A stretch of 64,000 nt of DNA from Notamacropus eugenii (taxonomy: Eukaryota; Chordata; Mammalia; Diprotodontia; Macropodidae). The stretch is taken from NCBI RefSeq assembly GCF_028372415.1, contig NC_092878.1:139954804-140018803 (forward strand). Direction: 5' to 3'. Below are positions 44,276 through 57,265 of the stretch, in pieces (within the stretch, counting starts at the first letter, position 1; every line of letters starts with the position of its first letter). The notes under the pieces were generated by a model. It was not told the origin of the DNA. It ran no database searches and was given only the letters and a program-made list of their open reading frames with translations. A program made the translations under genes and the position numbers.

Positions 44276-44513
44276 TACAGTGACAAATCTTAATTTGACA
44301 GTTTCTTTTCCTAGTTCTATTCCACCCTAGTAAATTTAACTTTTTTTTTTAAATTGAAGTTATAACTTAAAGCTTGTAAATATATAAAAGTATACTCATG
44401 GTAAGCAGATTATTTAAAAATATCATCTCAAACTTTACAAAGGAATTTTGGATATCACATACAATTCTGCCAAAAAAAGAGACAAAGTAAGAAGTTGAAT
44501 TTATTAAATACTT

Positions 44514-44574
44514 ATATATGTATGTATATATATATATATATATGTATGTATATATATATATATATGTATGTATG

Positions 44575-44661
<87 letters not shown>
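44514..44661 (+). repeat. (TA)n / (TATG)n microsatellite
   Basis: More than 100 bp of TA with TATG interruptions in the first third. Isoleucine/tyrosine frames across it are artefacts. Confidence 0.97.
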
Positions 44662-44663
<2 letters not shown>

Positions 44664-45380
44664 GAGATTCACAGTTTGGATACAATCATCTTTTGATCCA
44701 CTGTGCATGTGGAAATATTCTCTGCTGCTTATTAAGTACAGAAGAAAAATAAAATAAGAAGAAGGGCAAAGTAAAAAAAAAAATAGGAATGCCATTCTTT
44801 CTTCCACTTACTTCTTTCATACTTCTCCCCCATCCCTTCTCCCATACCAACTATGGTAATTAGACTACTTGGGCATTCACTTCTTTGACTCGGTTAAGTC
44901 AGTAGATTAGCTTCTGCTTTGATCTTCTTCCAGTCTGAGAGGGTTCTGGCTCTTTGCCATCACCTGAGTCCAAGCTTCATCACCATCATCCTGAGTGGGT
45001 AGTGATGAGTGCCTAGAGCCATGGCAGCATGCAGACAAGGATGATGGCAATAGAACAAAAGAGATGGGAGGGTAGAGTATGTTAACACTGAAGGACTTCC
45101 ACTTCCCCTGATATTTTACTAGCAGCTACTTCACCATATTTAACTAGCAACAGAAGACCCAACCAACCAAGTAGCATGAATAATTATTAAAAATTGAAAT
45201 TTAATTTCCTATGTATCACTTTTCCTTCATAGTCTCTTACATAACAAATCAACTTCTGCATTTTGCCTTTACTTCTCCAACTTCTATTACACTCTCTTAT
45301 TTCTCTTCCTTCCAGTCTTCTTTTCTGGAACATCATCCATGTTCCACCTCTTAACCACTGGTGATCCATAAGATTGTTTA
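44662..45380. other. No recognised feature
   Basis: Nothing identified in either strand; the frame at 45187-45369 has no recognisable domain. Confidence 0.4.
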
Positions 45381-45394
45381 CTAAACCCTCTTCA

Positions 45395-45940
45395 TATCTC
45401 TGTGTGTAATACTAAGGTCAGTTATCATCACTTTGTAGATGATGCCCTGAATCAAACCTACTCCCTCTTTTGTTCCAGTTCCACATTAAATGTTTGTGGG
45501 GCATCTTCATTTGGTTTCCCATAGACATCTTAAAGTCACTATGTCCAAAATGGAACTGATCACTCTTGTTCCATAAGCACCTTATCCCCCCCATCCCTAT
45601 CTAAACTTCCTTACTTTGATTCAGAGTGCTCTATTTCTTTTAGATTTCCAGGTTTCAACCTCCCTTGTATCCTTCACTCCTCCCTCACCATCACTCTTCC
45701 TATTGAATCATTTGCCAAGTCATGTAGGTTCTTCTTCCACGACATCTCACTTCTGTCCCATTCTCTCTACATACTCTGCCACTGTCCTAAGTTCAGAACC
45801 TCCTCTCTTCCTATCTGGACTAAAGTAATTACCTCCCAGATGGAGCCTTAATATTCCATTTTGTCCCTTCCCTTCATGCAACTTAATAATCTTTCTAAAG
45901 TACAAATTTGAGCATGGCATTCACTTTTTCAAGAACCTGC
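45395..45940 (+). mobile_element. L2 LINE fragment
   Basis: 'tgtccaaaatggaactgatc', 'tttccaggtttcaacctccc', 'catttgccaagtcatgtagg', 'gagcatggcattcac' follow the L2 order upstream of the part seen at 40.7-41.4 kb. The short frame at 45616-45828 is a by-product. Confidence 0.65.
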
Positions 45941-47310
45941 AGTCCTAGGAGTGTCAGAAAAGACATCAGAAATCCATTTCCTCAATACCCCTTTACCTGA
46001 AAACATCCAGACTTCAGAATTAAGTTATCAGTTGGAAATAAGCAAGCCATTTCTAATCATATGTACATGCCCAGCCACAAGCAGAAGTAAAATCTAAAGC
46101 TTCTTAATATAGTTTTTTGAAGTTGAATACACTGTGCTTTCTATATTTAAATTCTCTTTCCAAATACTTGTTTCTCAGTAAATTCATTCTTATACTTACT
46201 AAGAATTAATTGGAAAATATAGGTTCAAAAAATATGTAAAAGAATATCTGATCTGGTTTGAATTTCATTGACTTAGTTGGAAACTATAGAAGTACATATT
46301 AAAAAAGCTATAAACAGTGAAAAGAAGAAATCAGTGTCTTTTAAGGATTGAACAGATATTTTAAAACACATAACTGATGTGCTTATAAAATCAGGCATTT
46401 TGTGACTGTAAAAAAGCATTGTTTTGTGCTTAAATCTACCCTATCAATCATCTGGTGATATAATTTTAAAAGAATATAGAAACCTATCATAACAATGTCC
46501 AGCATATTGAAATAAAGATGACCTCTAAATAGCTGTGCTACTTTTAAAATCTTTGATTCTCTCCTTTGTAAGAATTTTTTGGTACATAATCAGAACATGA
46601 ATCAGTCTTATTTTTGTGGGAAATCTTGAAAGAACCAGAGTCAGGTGTATATTTCACTATATAACATGTATTGTTTCTATCTCTCTTCTTTTCCCTTAGA
46701 TCTCTCAGTGGTCACCTTAATAATGTTTCCCTTATATCATTGTCTGAAACAGTTGATGTTGTCAAAGTATTTCAAGTAAACTTAATATCTAAAATGAAAC
46801 TTTTTTTGGACTTATCCAACATGAAAATTTGTTTTATTTTATTTTGCAAATTTATTACAAGAATTTTATTTTTCTTTTTGAGAAGTGGGAAGGAAAGAAA
46901 ATAAAGTATTTTAACTGAAACAAAATTTAAATATAATTATGTTGAAGATTCTATTTGTGTAAGTGCATTTCTAATTTTTGTTATCTGAATCTCAATAGCC
47001 TAGAATTTGGGTGTGGCCTTTAGATTATGTCCAAGTTTTACAGAACAAATTCTTTCATTAAGGGGATTTGTTCTGTGAAGGTTGGATTCAGTCAAAGGGC
47101 TGCACTTGAGGACCTAGAGGGACACATGTGGCCTTGATACTGAAGTTTCCCCACCTCTGGTATAGAATTTTGATTACAAGTGGTCCATACTTTTCTGTTG
47201 TAATGTATTCTTAGAAATTATCGAAAAGATTTCAGAGAGTGTTTTCCCTTAAGGGAAGTTATATTCCTGACCTGGGATTTGATATTAAATAAGTCTTAGA
47301 TATGAGCAAA
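45941..47310. other. No recognised feature
   Basis: AT-rich sequence, no repeat family named and no convincing exon. A polypyrimidine tract with AG at 46700 was considered and rejected. Confidence 0.4.
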
Positions 47311-47311
47311 A

Positions 47312-47570
47312 ATATAGGTGGTTATGTGGCATAATGGAGAAAGGACTGGACCTGGAATCCTGAATAACTGAGTTCAAGTCAAGCTTCATACATTGACTAG
47401 ATCTGTGACATTGATTAAGAAATTAACCATTGTCTGCCTCAGTTTTCTCATATATCAAATGTGGATAATAACAGCACCAAATTCCTAGAGTTGTTATGAG
47501 ACAAAATTGGTTAATATTCCTTAAAAATTTTGCAATGCTGAAAGCATTATATAAATGTCATTACTTTCAC
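47312..47570 (+). mobile_element. tRNA-derived SINE with MIR-like 3' part
   Basis: 'gtggttatgtggcataatgg', 'gaatcctgaataactgagtt', 'tctgcctcagttttctcata' and 'agcattatataaatgtcatt'. It has the same build as the copy at 23.3 kb. Confidence 0.72.
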
Positions 47571-48330
47571 TTTATATAATCAAAGGCAAGCTATAAATTG
47601 CCATATAATCAAAATTTTCATTCTATAATAATTGTATACTTAATCTACATTCAGCTAGAATATTATGGATAGTGATAATTAAATATTCAATCAACAATTT
47701 TGCTTGCCTTCTTCAAATTAGACAGACTTTTATGGAAGGATCGAGTATAATGATCCAGATGGATCCTGATTATCTTTAAAAAGTTGCCCAAGGAAATCTT
47801 AACTTATGTAATATCTTCTTGATATATTTTCATACTGTAATGATAGGCACTGAGAATCATTCCATTTTACTCAATTAGGATAATTGTTTAATAACAATTT
47901 TAAGATCATGATATTTGAAATCTTGACTAAAAATTTTATTTGTAGGTTTGGAGATCAGAAATTATGTTTATCTTATTTTTTTCTGTTCTTTTTTCCTGTT
48001 TCCAAACCAACAGCAAGAACAGTGACAGTTTAGAAAGAGGTAAAGTGAAAGTGTGTCAGTGTGTGTGTGTGTTTGGAGGGGAGATTGCATACAAGTACAG
48101 AGTAATGGACAGTCACACTTTACCCTGGTGATTGTCAGGGCTAATTGTGAGCTCATCATAAGGATATACATCTGAAATCATTTAAAATGATAGCTGGGAG
48201 TACCACCTTTTTCCTCTTTTTGTGTCTATAAAGCTCAGTTTAACTTCATGTAGGGAATTTTGTTGGAGACATTCAGTGTATCAGTGAAGTTTCAGTGGCA
48301 AGAAAGAGCAATTAGAAAGAGCGAGAGATT
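47571..48330. other. No gene; short (GT)n run
   Basis: A (GT) run near 48058-48072 is the only distinct feature. The end (48315-48333, 'gaaagagcgagagattctt') is the left duplication of HAL1 copy J. Confidence 0.5.
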
Positions 48331-49079
48331 CTTGGGGGGGAGGGGTGGGATGGAGCCAAGATGGTGGGGCAAAAGGATAGACCTGTAGAAACCCTCTCCC
48401 ATAATCCATAAAAGACTGATAAAAATGACTTTAAACAAATTCTAGAGCACCAGAAGCCACAAAATGACAGAGTGAAAGGAATTTCCAGCCTAATAGAGCC
48501 TGGAAGGCTGACAGGAAAGGTCTATTGCACCAGACAGAGAGCAGAGCACAGCCTGGCCTTCAAAGCATCATGAGACAAGGACAGAACCAGAGCAGGCATC
48601 AGGGTGGACGAAATCCCTGGCAGAAGTTGCAGTTCCCAGATCCCTCAACTCACAAATGCCAAAGGTAGCTTCAAAGGTCAGTGAGAAAGCACATTCACCT
48701 ATGTAAGAAGGGAGCTAGGTCAGGCCCCAGCAGCCCCAGGGCAGTGACGGGTTGCTGAGGCACAGTGTCCATTTTGGGACTCCTCAGCCTAAAACCCCCA
48801 CAGGACTTGAACCACTGACCTGTATCTCAGTCCTGAGTGACAGTCCTGGGGTGAGGAGGAATGGTGACTGGCCTGGTGGAGCTGGTGGAGTCTTTGGAGA
48901 GGGAATTCTACCATAGATCCTGGGCAGAAAAGAGTGCTTGTGGTTGCTCCCAGACTAGAGAGCAGGCCAGGAGAGGAGCAAACTCCTCTCCCTTGATTGT
49001 GCCACCTTGGAGGAACTGAAAACTTATAGGTCCCCAGAGTATAACCTTCTTCTCAAAAGTCAAGGAACTGGCTGGAAAA

Positions 49080-50176
49080 ATACCCAGAAAACGGTAAAAA
49101 AAAAAAAATAAGACTATAGAAGTCTAATTTTTTGATGAATAATGTGTTTTCTTCCATCCTTTCTGATGAGGAAGAACAATGCTTACCATCAGAGGAAGAC
49201 ATACAAGTCAAGGTGCTGTATCAAAAACCTCCAAAATAAATATGCAGTCATCTCAGGCCATGGAAGAGCTCAAAAAGGATTTTGAAAATCAAGTAGAGGT
49301 GGAGGAAAAATTGGGAAGGGGAATGAGAGCAATGCAAGAAAATCATGAAAAGAAAGTCGACAACTTACTAAAGGAGACCAAAAAAAATGCTGAAGTAAAT
49401 AACTGAAAAATAGGCTAACTCAACTGGCAAACGAGATACAAAAGCCAATGAAGAGAACCATGTTTTAAAAAACATAATTAGCCAAATGGAAAAGGAGGTT
49501 CAAAAGCTCACTGAAGAAAATAGTTCTTTAAAAATCAGAATGGAGCAGATGGAAGCTAATGACTTTATAAGAAACCAAGAAATTACAAAACAAAACCAAA
49601 AGAATGAAAAAATAGAAGACAATGTGAAATAACTCATTGGAAAAAGAACTGACCTGGAAAATAGGTCCAGGAGAGACAATTTAAAAATTATGGGACTACC
49701 TAAAAGCCATGATCAAAAAAAAAGAGAGAGACATCATCTTTCATGAAATCATCAAGGATAACTGCGTTGATATTCTAGAACCAGAGGGTAAAATAAATAT
49801 TGAAAGAATCCACTGATCACCTACTGAAAGAGATCCAAAAAGAGAAACTCCTAGAAATATTGTGGCCAAATTCCAGAGTTCCTAGGTCAAGGAGAAAATA
49901 TTGCAAGCAGTTAGAAACCAACAATTCGAGTATTGTGGAAATACAATCAGGGTAATACAAAACCCAGCAGCTTCTGCATTAAGGAATTGAAGGGCTTGTA
50001 ATATGATATTCCAGAAGTCAAAGGAACTAAAATTAAAACCAAGAATCAACTACCCAACAAAACTGAGTACAATATTTCAGGGGGAAATGGTCATTCAATG
50101 AAATAGAGGACTTTCAAGCATTCTTGATGCAAAGAGCAGAACTGAATAGAAAATGTGACTTACATCACAAGAATCA
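49080..50176 (+). pseudogene. HAL1 ORF1 pseudogene (copy J)
   Basis: The initiator is changed to ATA ('atacccagaaaacggt'), and an A-run of about 12 follows. The frame at 49179-49406 holds the start of the coiled coil ('QAMEELKKDFENQVEVEEKL'). Later stops appear near 49404 and 49630, and the RRM and C-terminal regions are recognisable only as nucleotide similarity. Confidence 0.82.
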
Positions 50177-50306
50177 AGAGAATCATGAAAAGGTAAACAG
50201 GAAAGAGAAATCATAAGGGACTTACTAAAGGTGAACTGCACTCCTACATGGAAATATAGTATTTGTAACTCTTGAAACTTTTCTCATTATTTGAGTAGTT
50301 GGAGGG

Positions 50307-50309
<3 letters not shown>

Positions 50310-50346
<37 letters not shown>
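50310..50346 (+). repeat. (CA)n microsatellite in HAL1 3' UTR
   Basis: An uninterrupted run of about 18 CA units at the conserved HAL1 position. Confidence 0.95.
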
Positions 50347-50347
<1 letters not shown>

Positions 50348-51194
50348 CACAAGGTGAGTTGAATAGGAAATGATGATATCTTAAAAATAAAATTAAGGGC
50401 TAGAGAGGAACACATTGGGAGGAGAAAGGAAGAAATGAAATGGGGCAAATTATCTTTCATAAAAGAGGGGAAAAAAGTTTTTTCATTGGAGGGGAAAAGG
50501 AGGGAGATGAGAGGGAAAAAGTGACTCTTACTTTTGTCACATTTGGCTTAAGGAGGGAACAACATGCACACTCAATTTGGTATGAAAATCTATTTTACAC
50601 TACAAGAAAGTAGGGGGAAGGGGTTAAATGGGTGGGAGATGATAGAAGGGAAGGTAAATGGGAGGAGGGAATAATGGGAAGTAAACACTTTTGGGGATGG
50701 ACAAGATCAAAGGAGAGGATACAATAAATGGTGGACAGGATAGGATGGAGGGAAATGTAGTTAGTCTTAAACAACATGACTATTATGAAGGCCTTTTGCA
50801 AAACTACACATAAATATATCCTTTAATGAATTGCTTGCCTTCTCATAGGGGATGACTGGGGAGGGAGGAAGGGAGAGAAATTGGAAATCAAAGCTTTAGA
50901 AATGAATGTTGAGAATTGTTTTTTCATGCAACTGGGAAATAAGAAGCCCAGGTAATGGGGTATAGAAATCTTTCTTGCCCTACAAGAAAAAGCAGGAGAT
51001 GGGGATAAGAGAAGGGAGGGGTGTGATATAAGGGAAGGAAGACTGGGGCAAGGGGTAATCAGAATGCATGGTGTTTTGGGGTGAGAGGAAAGGAGAGATG
51101 GAGAGAAAATTGGGAACTCAAAATTTTGTGGAAGTGAATGTTGAAAACTAAAAATAAATAAATAAACATTAAAAAAGGAAAGAGAGAAAGTCTT

Positions 51195-52095
51195 ACAAAA
51201 GACATCTTAGTTTGAATCATGCCTTAAACACTTCCAACTCCATGATTAACTCTACTTCCTAATCTCATTTTCCTTATCTGTCAAATTAAGATTGTAAGAA
51301 ATGTATAGACCATTTTTAAAGCATCAAATCATTCTTTTAATGTCAGCTATTACAAATGCTAGAAGGACCAGAATTTAACAATACCTCAATAGACCAATAT
51401 TTGGTAATTTAAGCAGTGAATTTTCACTTAGTAGCATGAAAATTTTAATTTTAAAGTAATATAATATTTGTTCATAATTATTTGTACTTGTAATGCATTT
51501 ATACAGAAGAAATTGTAATAAAATTATTTAAAATACTAAAATTATAACAAATATTTAAAAATAAAAAATTAAAATAATAAAAAAAGCAATTGATATACGT
51601 GGTCCTTTAGAATGAGAGATATAATATAACTAATGTCATATTAGGAGCCTTGAATACCAGGATTCAAATTCTTATTTTTATACCTACTTTTCATGGAATG
51701 GCAGGTAAGACATTTCACCACTTATCTATCCCAAGCAATTCTCAAAACTCTTAAGTTGCAGAGTAGATCTTGATCTGGAATGAGCTTTAACCTGAGGTCC
51801 ATTAATTTGTTTTATAAATTATATTGATGACTTTATTTCAATATAATGGCTTCTTTTGTAATTCTGTGTGTCTCAAATTTTTATACATTTAAAAACAATA
51901 TTCTGATATGGGTTCCCCAGATTTTGCAAGAATGTCAGAGAGGGTACAGGTTACAGAAAAGGTCAAGAATCCCTCTGGTAGAGGGAAATCTCAAAGCTGA
52001 TGAAATCACAAATCAGATCTATGCATACATAAACACACACATACATAGGTTCATATACACATGTTCTGTATGTATGTATGTATGTATCAATTTAT

Positions 52096-52142
<47 letters not shown>

Positions 52143-52900
52143 TAAAGTTTTGAATGGACATTTAAATAGTTTGTGTTATGTCAAAGTGTTACCTATTATT
52201 CTTACTAATAAGAGTAATAATGCCTGAGCCTTTTGTTCAAAATTTACTTTTACTTTTGAACATTAGGCAAAATTAGGTTTGAGTCGATCTTATATTTTTA
52301 GGCTTACCCTTACCACTATTCAGCATATCTTACTGCATCATCAGAAGACTTGTCACATTTATACAGTGTAGTTTTACATATGTAGTGTACTTTCTTTAGT
52401 TTTCCTTTTCTCCACTCCTCTTGATGGGAGAGTTCTTTTAGCTTCCTTTTAAGGGTAATTTTAATTTTTCCCTCTGTAAATAATGAATTAAAGATACATG
52501 TATTGTGGTCTTACAAACTGGAATCAGTCAGAAATCATAGCATAACCTCATTAAAGTTATATGGCTTTAGGTGTGTCCAAACAAGTCTAGGACAATCCCA
52601 GAAACCAAAGAATTATATATCTTTCCATTTTAATTTCTAGTGCTCAGACTTGAGAACAAAATATAGAAATGTATAAAAACTTTAGATGTTACATTTAATT
52701 GGGTATGAGGTGATGGCCAGGTATCTCATTTTTAACTCATAGTTAAGTCATGTGTTCTTCTGTGTAGATCCCAAATTTAAAGTAGATTCTGCATGACATT
52801 TCTATATTACTGAAAACCCTAGGTCTCAGCATGGCTGATGGAGTGTTTTATGTTGTCCTCATGATTTTTCAAATCAGTGAATTATCAAGCCATTTAAAAT
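51195..52900. other. No gene; old SINE remnant and GATA array
   Basis: A MIR-type remnant (about 51200-51330: 'ttgaatcatgccttaaacac') and a short ATAA-rich stretch near 51540-51590 are present. The frame at 51846-52103 runs into the GATA/TATG repeat and shows no domain. Confidence 0.4.
52096..52142 (+). repeat. (GATA)n microsatellite
   Basis: About 11 GATA units, preceded by TATG units. Confidence 0.95.
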
Positions 52901-52924
52901 TGTAGAAGATACCTTTCATTTTTT

Positions 52925-53147
52925 AATATTGCTTTAATAATAATAAATTTCCTCTCTTTTTCCATTGAAAAAAGAAAAAAATCCTTGTAACAAATACCCA
53001 CAGCCAAGCAAAATACATTCCTGTATTGGTCATATCCAAAATTATGTCATCTTTTATGCTCTGGTTCATTGTCTCCCTTTCAAAGTGGGAAGCATACTTT
53101 ACCATGGGACCTCAGGAGTTATAGTTGATCATTGAATTGATTGGAGA
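52925..53147 (-). mobile_element. Old L1 3' end fragment
   Basis: 'aatccttgtaacaaatacc', 'cagccaagcaaaatacattc', 'catgggacctcaggagttat' and 'gttgatcattgaattgattg' are the reverse complement of a marsupial L1 3' end. It abuts a second L1 end at 53150. Confidence 0.6.
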
Positions 53148-53149
53148 AA

Positions 53150-55610
53150 CATTTTTTTTTATTTTATTTTTTGACATTTTATTTTACTTTCATTTCCAAA
53201 TCTTTTTATCCCTCCACTCTTCCCCACTTCTTGACAAGGCAAGAAATAAAATAGTCATTACACATATGAAGTAATGCAAAACAAAAGAGAAGAAAAAATG
53301 ATTCAGTCTGCACTCTGAATCTATTCGTTCTCTATCTGAAGGTGGGCAACATTTTTCATAATGTGTTCTTTAGAGTTGTGGTGGATCATTGTATTGATCA
53401 GTTACTAAATCTTTCACAGTGGATTATCTTGATAATATTGCCATTAATGTACAAATTGTTCTCCTAGTTCTGTTCACTTTACTTTGCATAAGTTCATATC
53501 TTTCATTTTTTAATGAAGCAATCACTTCATTATTTCTTATAGCACAATAGGATTTCATAGCATTTATATACCATAACTTGCTTAATAGGCAATCCTCTGA
53601 GTTTCCATAGCCAAAGAACTACTAAATATATTTTTATACCTATGGGTCCTTTTCCTTTCTCTTTAATCTCTTTGGGGTTTAGAGCTAGTAGGAGTATTGC
53701 TAGATCAAAACGCATAAACAGTTGTATACAATTTTAGGCGTAGTTCCAAATTATTCACTAAAATGGTTAGAATAGTCAACAATGCCACCAACAGTGCATA
53801 GTGTACCTCTTTTCCCACATCCCCTCCAGTATTTATCATTGTCTTTTCTGTCCTCTTAGCCAATCCGATAAGTGTGATTTGGTATGTTTTAATTAACATT
53901 TCTCTAACCAATAGTAATGTTGAACATTTTGTAAGATTTTTCTATAACTTTGATTTCTTTCTCTAAAAACTGCCTCTTCCTTGATCACCAATTGGAGAAA
54001 TGGCTCTCATTCTAATAAAGTTGGCTTAGTTCCCTATATATGTGAGAAATGACAACTTTACCAGAAAAAAAAAAAACAAACCAAACCTTGCTATAAATAT
54101 ATTTTCTAGTTTTCCATTTTCATCTCATTTTAGCTGTATTGGTTTTGCTTGTGCTAAAACTTTTTAATTCTATGTAATGAAAATCATGTATATTATCTGC
54201 CATGATCATCCTTATTTCTTGTTTCATCAAAAACTTTACCTTTATCCATTATATGTGGCAGATAGTTTTTCCATACTTCTCTAGTTTGCTTATGAAATCA
54301 CCCTTCCTATTTAAGTCATGTACTTGTTTTGACCTTGTCTTGGTATATGAGGTGAGATGTTGTTCTATGACTAGTTTCTGCCAGATTGTTTCTAGTTTTC
54401 CCAGCAGTTTATATTGAATTTTGAGTTCTTTTCTCAAAAGCTTGAATCTTTGTATTTATCAAACACTAGATTCGTATAGTAAATTGTCTTCACATTCTTG
54501 ACCTTTTGTTTTCCAAATGAATTTTTTTTCTCACTCTGTCAAGTGATTCTTTGGTAGTATGACTGTCATGTCACTTAAAAATAAATTAATTTGGATAATA
54601 TTGTTATTTTTATTATGTTGTCTCAGCTTTCCCATGAACAATGAATATTTTTTCAATTGTTTAGATGTCTTTATTTCAAAAAGTGTTATATAATTCTTTT
54701 GCATATCTTTGCAGGTGATTTCCAATTATTTTATAACTGTCTGCAGTTATTTTAAATGGATTTTTCTTTCTTGCAACTCAGATTTGTTGGTGATATATAG
54801 AAATACCGGTAACTTGTATAGGTTTATTTTATATCCTGTAACTTTGCTGAAGTTACTAATTATTTAGAGTAGCTTTTTTATTTGTTTATACTTCTCTATC
54901 ACACTGTCTGTAAAAAGTAATAGTTTTGTTTACTCAATGTCAATGTTAATTCCTTCATTTTCTTTTTCTTGTCTTACAGCTATAGTTAATATTTATAGTG
55001 CAATATCAAATAATAATTTGTTAATGGGCATCCTATACCACAGATATTATTGCAAAGACTTATAGCTCATCCCAATAATAGATAAAGTTTGCTATTAGAA
55101 TTAGTTACACACTTCTTATCATTGAAATAAAGACTCCATTTATTCATATACTTTCTAAGGTTTTCCACAGGAAGGGATATTGTCTTTTATCAAACGCTTT
55201 TTCTGTATCTGCTTAAATAATAGTATCTATTTTGCTCTTTCTTGTTATTATCAGCATGGTCAGTTATGCTTGCAGTTCTTCTAATATTGAACCAGTTTTG
55301 CATTCCTGGTATAATTCCCACCTGTTCATAGCATAAAACATATACTATGAGATATAAATGATTTATAATTGTGATATATTATTGTAATCTCTTTGTTACT
55401 GTGATTATTTTTTTGCAATGATATTTATTAGGGAAAGTGGCCTAAAGTTTTCTTTCTCTGTTTTTGCCCTCCCTGGTTTAGATATGAAAATCATATTGGT
55501 GTCATAGAAGGAATACCTATTTTTGCAAACTATTTATATGACATTAGAATTATTCTTTAAATGTTTGGTTAGAACTTGCTTGCAAATTCATAAGGTCCTA
55601 TGTAGGTTAA
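53150..55610 (-). mobile_element. Old 5'-truncated L1 with ORF2 remnant
   Basis: The poly-T (53151-53175) is the A tail. Order on the minus strand: ORF2 C-terminal region (54531-54725, 54249-54437 with 'LGKLETIWQKLVIEQHL'), then 53705-53911 and 53530-53715, then the 3' UTR. Upstream blocks to about 55600 correspond to the reverse-transcriptase part and are frame-broken throughout. It is older than the L1 at 10.8 kb. Confidence 0.75.
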
Positions 55611-55639
55611 CAGACTTCTCCAAACTCTCATACATAATA

Positions 55640-55800
55640 AACCAAAAAGACAGTATTGGAGCAGGACCTCGCTGAAAGTCTAGAACACTGAGAGGTTAAG
55701 TTACTGGTCCAGGGTCACAGGACCAGTATGTGTCAGAGGTAAGAACTGAAACCAAATCTTCCTGCCTGTGGCAGACTTTCTCTTTACCATATCAGGCTAT
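55640..55800 (-). mobile_element. MIR-like SINE remnant
   Basis: 'gagaggttaagttactggtc', 'agggtcacaggaccagtatg' and 'aactgaaaccaaatcttcct' are a reversed MIR-type body. Confidence 0.6.
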
Positions 55801-55859
55801 GACTTTTCTAATTTCAGTTATGTTAAAAAAATAACTACATGATATCTAAACTTGACCTA

Positions 55860-56460
55860 TTGTTGTGTTCCCAGTGCTAGACACAGCTGAAGTCTGTCTC
55901 ATTTTTCCATATCAATCTCCCCTACCCCAACTCAGTAAACTCCAAGGGCTCCCTGTTACCTTCAGGATCAAATATAAAATCCTGTGGCATTCAGTGCCCT
56001 TTCTAACTTCCTTTTCCACTACTGTACCCCCTACTTGTCCTATATTTTTTACCCCTTATCTCTCCACTGTCCCCCCACACTCTGCAGTCTAATAACACTG
56101 TTATCTTTTCTGCTTTCGAACAAAACACTCCATCTTCTGATTCTATTTAATTTCACTGGCTATCTCCCAAACCTGGAGTATTCTCCCTCCTCATCTCTAC
56201 TTCTTGGCTTCTTCCAAGTTCTAACTAAAATTCCATCTTCTAGCAGAAGCCTTTCCCAATCCATTTATTCCTACTGCATTTCTTCTGTTTCTGTGTATAA
56301 CATACAGCTTGTTTGTGGAGAGCTGTTTGTTGAATGTTTTCTTCTCCATTATATTGTGATGTCCTTGAAGGCAGGGCCTATTTGCCTTTCTTTGTATCCC
56401 CAACACTAAGTACAGTGCCTTGGCCCGTAGTAGAGACTTAATAAATGTTTATTGACTGAT
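55860..56460 (+). mobile_element. L2 LINE fragment with 3' end
   Basis: 'aactccaagggctccctgtt', 'ttcaggatcaaatataaaat', 'gaagcctttcccaatcca', 'gtccttgaaggcagggccta', 'aagtacagtgccttggcc', ending 'ttaataaatgtttattgact'. This is the longest L2 piece here and includes the terminus. The 141-codon frame inside it is a chance product. Confidence 0.75.
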
Positions 56461-56639
56461 GACATGCAAGCTTTATAAAGTCTGGAGAAATCAAGTGTGG
56501 ACCCAACCTTTCCTGCTGGTGGGGCAGGGTAAGAATAAAGGCGTGAGATACTTCCCACTTCAGTTCAATTCCTTCACTTAAACTTTTAGGAAGTACTTAC
56601 AGTGCTGGGTACTGGAGGTACTGAGGGAAAAACTAGCCC

Positions 56640-56790
56640 AGCATTAGTCCTTTTCTCCATTCACACATCTACACTGGATTTCATCACCTTTCCTAGATTA
56701 CTGCAATAGATTCCTACTTGACCTTCTTGCTTCAAGTCTCTCCCTACTCTAGCCCATTCTTCAAAGGAAACAATCCTTTCCTTAAGACCA
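56640..56790 (+). repeat. L2 LINE fragment
   Basis: 'agattactgcaatagattcc', 'cttcaagtctctccctactc', 'tagcccattcttcaaaggaa' follow L2 order, plus strand. Confidence 0.6.
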
Positions 56791-56799
56791 TATCACTGT

Positions 56800-57022
56800 A
56801 CAAAGTTCTTTACATATTTTTTTTTCTCATTTAAGCCTTGTGTAATGACCCAGTCAGGTATGACATTACCATCCTCATTTTACAGACAGGGAAACTGAAG
56901 TCGAGTAGTTAAGTGACAAACCCCAGAATCACACAGCTATTAAATATCTGAGGAAGGATATGAACTCATATCTTCCTGACTCTTAAACTGAGCAGTGTGC
57001 ATTAGACAATCTAGCTGCCAAA
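56800..57022 (-). mobile_element. MIR-like tRNA-derived SINE
   Basis: Read on the minus strand: 'ggcagctagattgtctaatg', 'gagtcaggaagatatgagtt', 'gtgtgattctggggtttgtc', and the MIR-type 3' part. Confidence 0.75.
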
Positions 57023-57129
57023 AGAAGGGAGTTTTTGTTAAACTGGCTCATAGAGTTCTTTTTGAAGAAAGGACTAAATGAATTGACATGGTTACCATGT
57101 GTCCAAAAGCAATTGGAAAAATCATTTAT

Positions 57130-57265
57130 TTTATTGTGGAGACAAATGGAGTTACATTGCTTAGGGTCACATAACTAGTAAGTGTCTGAGGCCAAATTTG
57201 AACTCAGGTCTTCCTGACTCCAGGACTGGTGATCTATTCAATGCTCCACTTAACCTTCCCTAGGA
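57130..57265 (-). mobile_element. tRNA-derived SINE head
   Basis: On the minus strand 'gatcaccagtcctggagtca', 'ggaagacctgagttcaaatt', 'tggcctcagacacttactag' are well preserved. The 3' part is lost. Confidence 0.75.

Larger units (their letters stand above)
48334..51177 (+). mobile_element. Full-length HAL1, copy J
   Basis: The copy begins in a G-run and 'ggagccaagatggtgggg' and ends 'gaatgttgaaaactaaaaat' plus 'aaataaataaacatt'. Flanks 'gaaagagcgagagattctt' and 'gaaagagagaaagtctt' (51178-51194) are an imperfect target duplication. It has all HAL1 parts in order, with intermediate decay between copies F and C. Confidence 0.9.

Noticed and set aside
44367-44807. A 146-codon minus-strand frame
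   Set aside because: Its centre is the TA microsatellite; the ends show no conserved domain.
46671-46904. Possible downstream exon: polypyrimidine tract and AG at 46700
   Set aside because: Joined to the exon at 33710 it gives only about 26 codons before a stop, with no clear donor and no recognised protein. Such acceptor-like sites are common in AT-rich DNA.
31115-52142. CRISPR-like arrays (GATA arrays at 31.1 and 52.1 kb)
   Set aside because: These are simple tetranucleotide repeats without spacers, in an animal genome.
55984-56409. A 141-codon plus-strand frame
   Set aside because: It lies inside an L2 fragment and does not follow the L2 coding frame; it is a chance frame.
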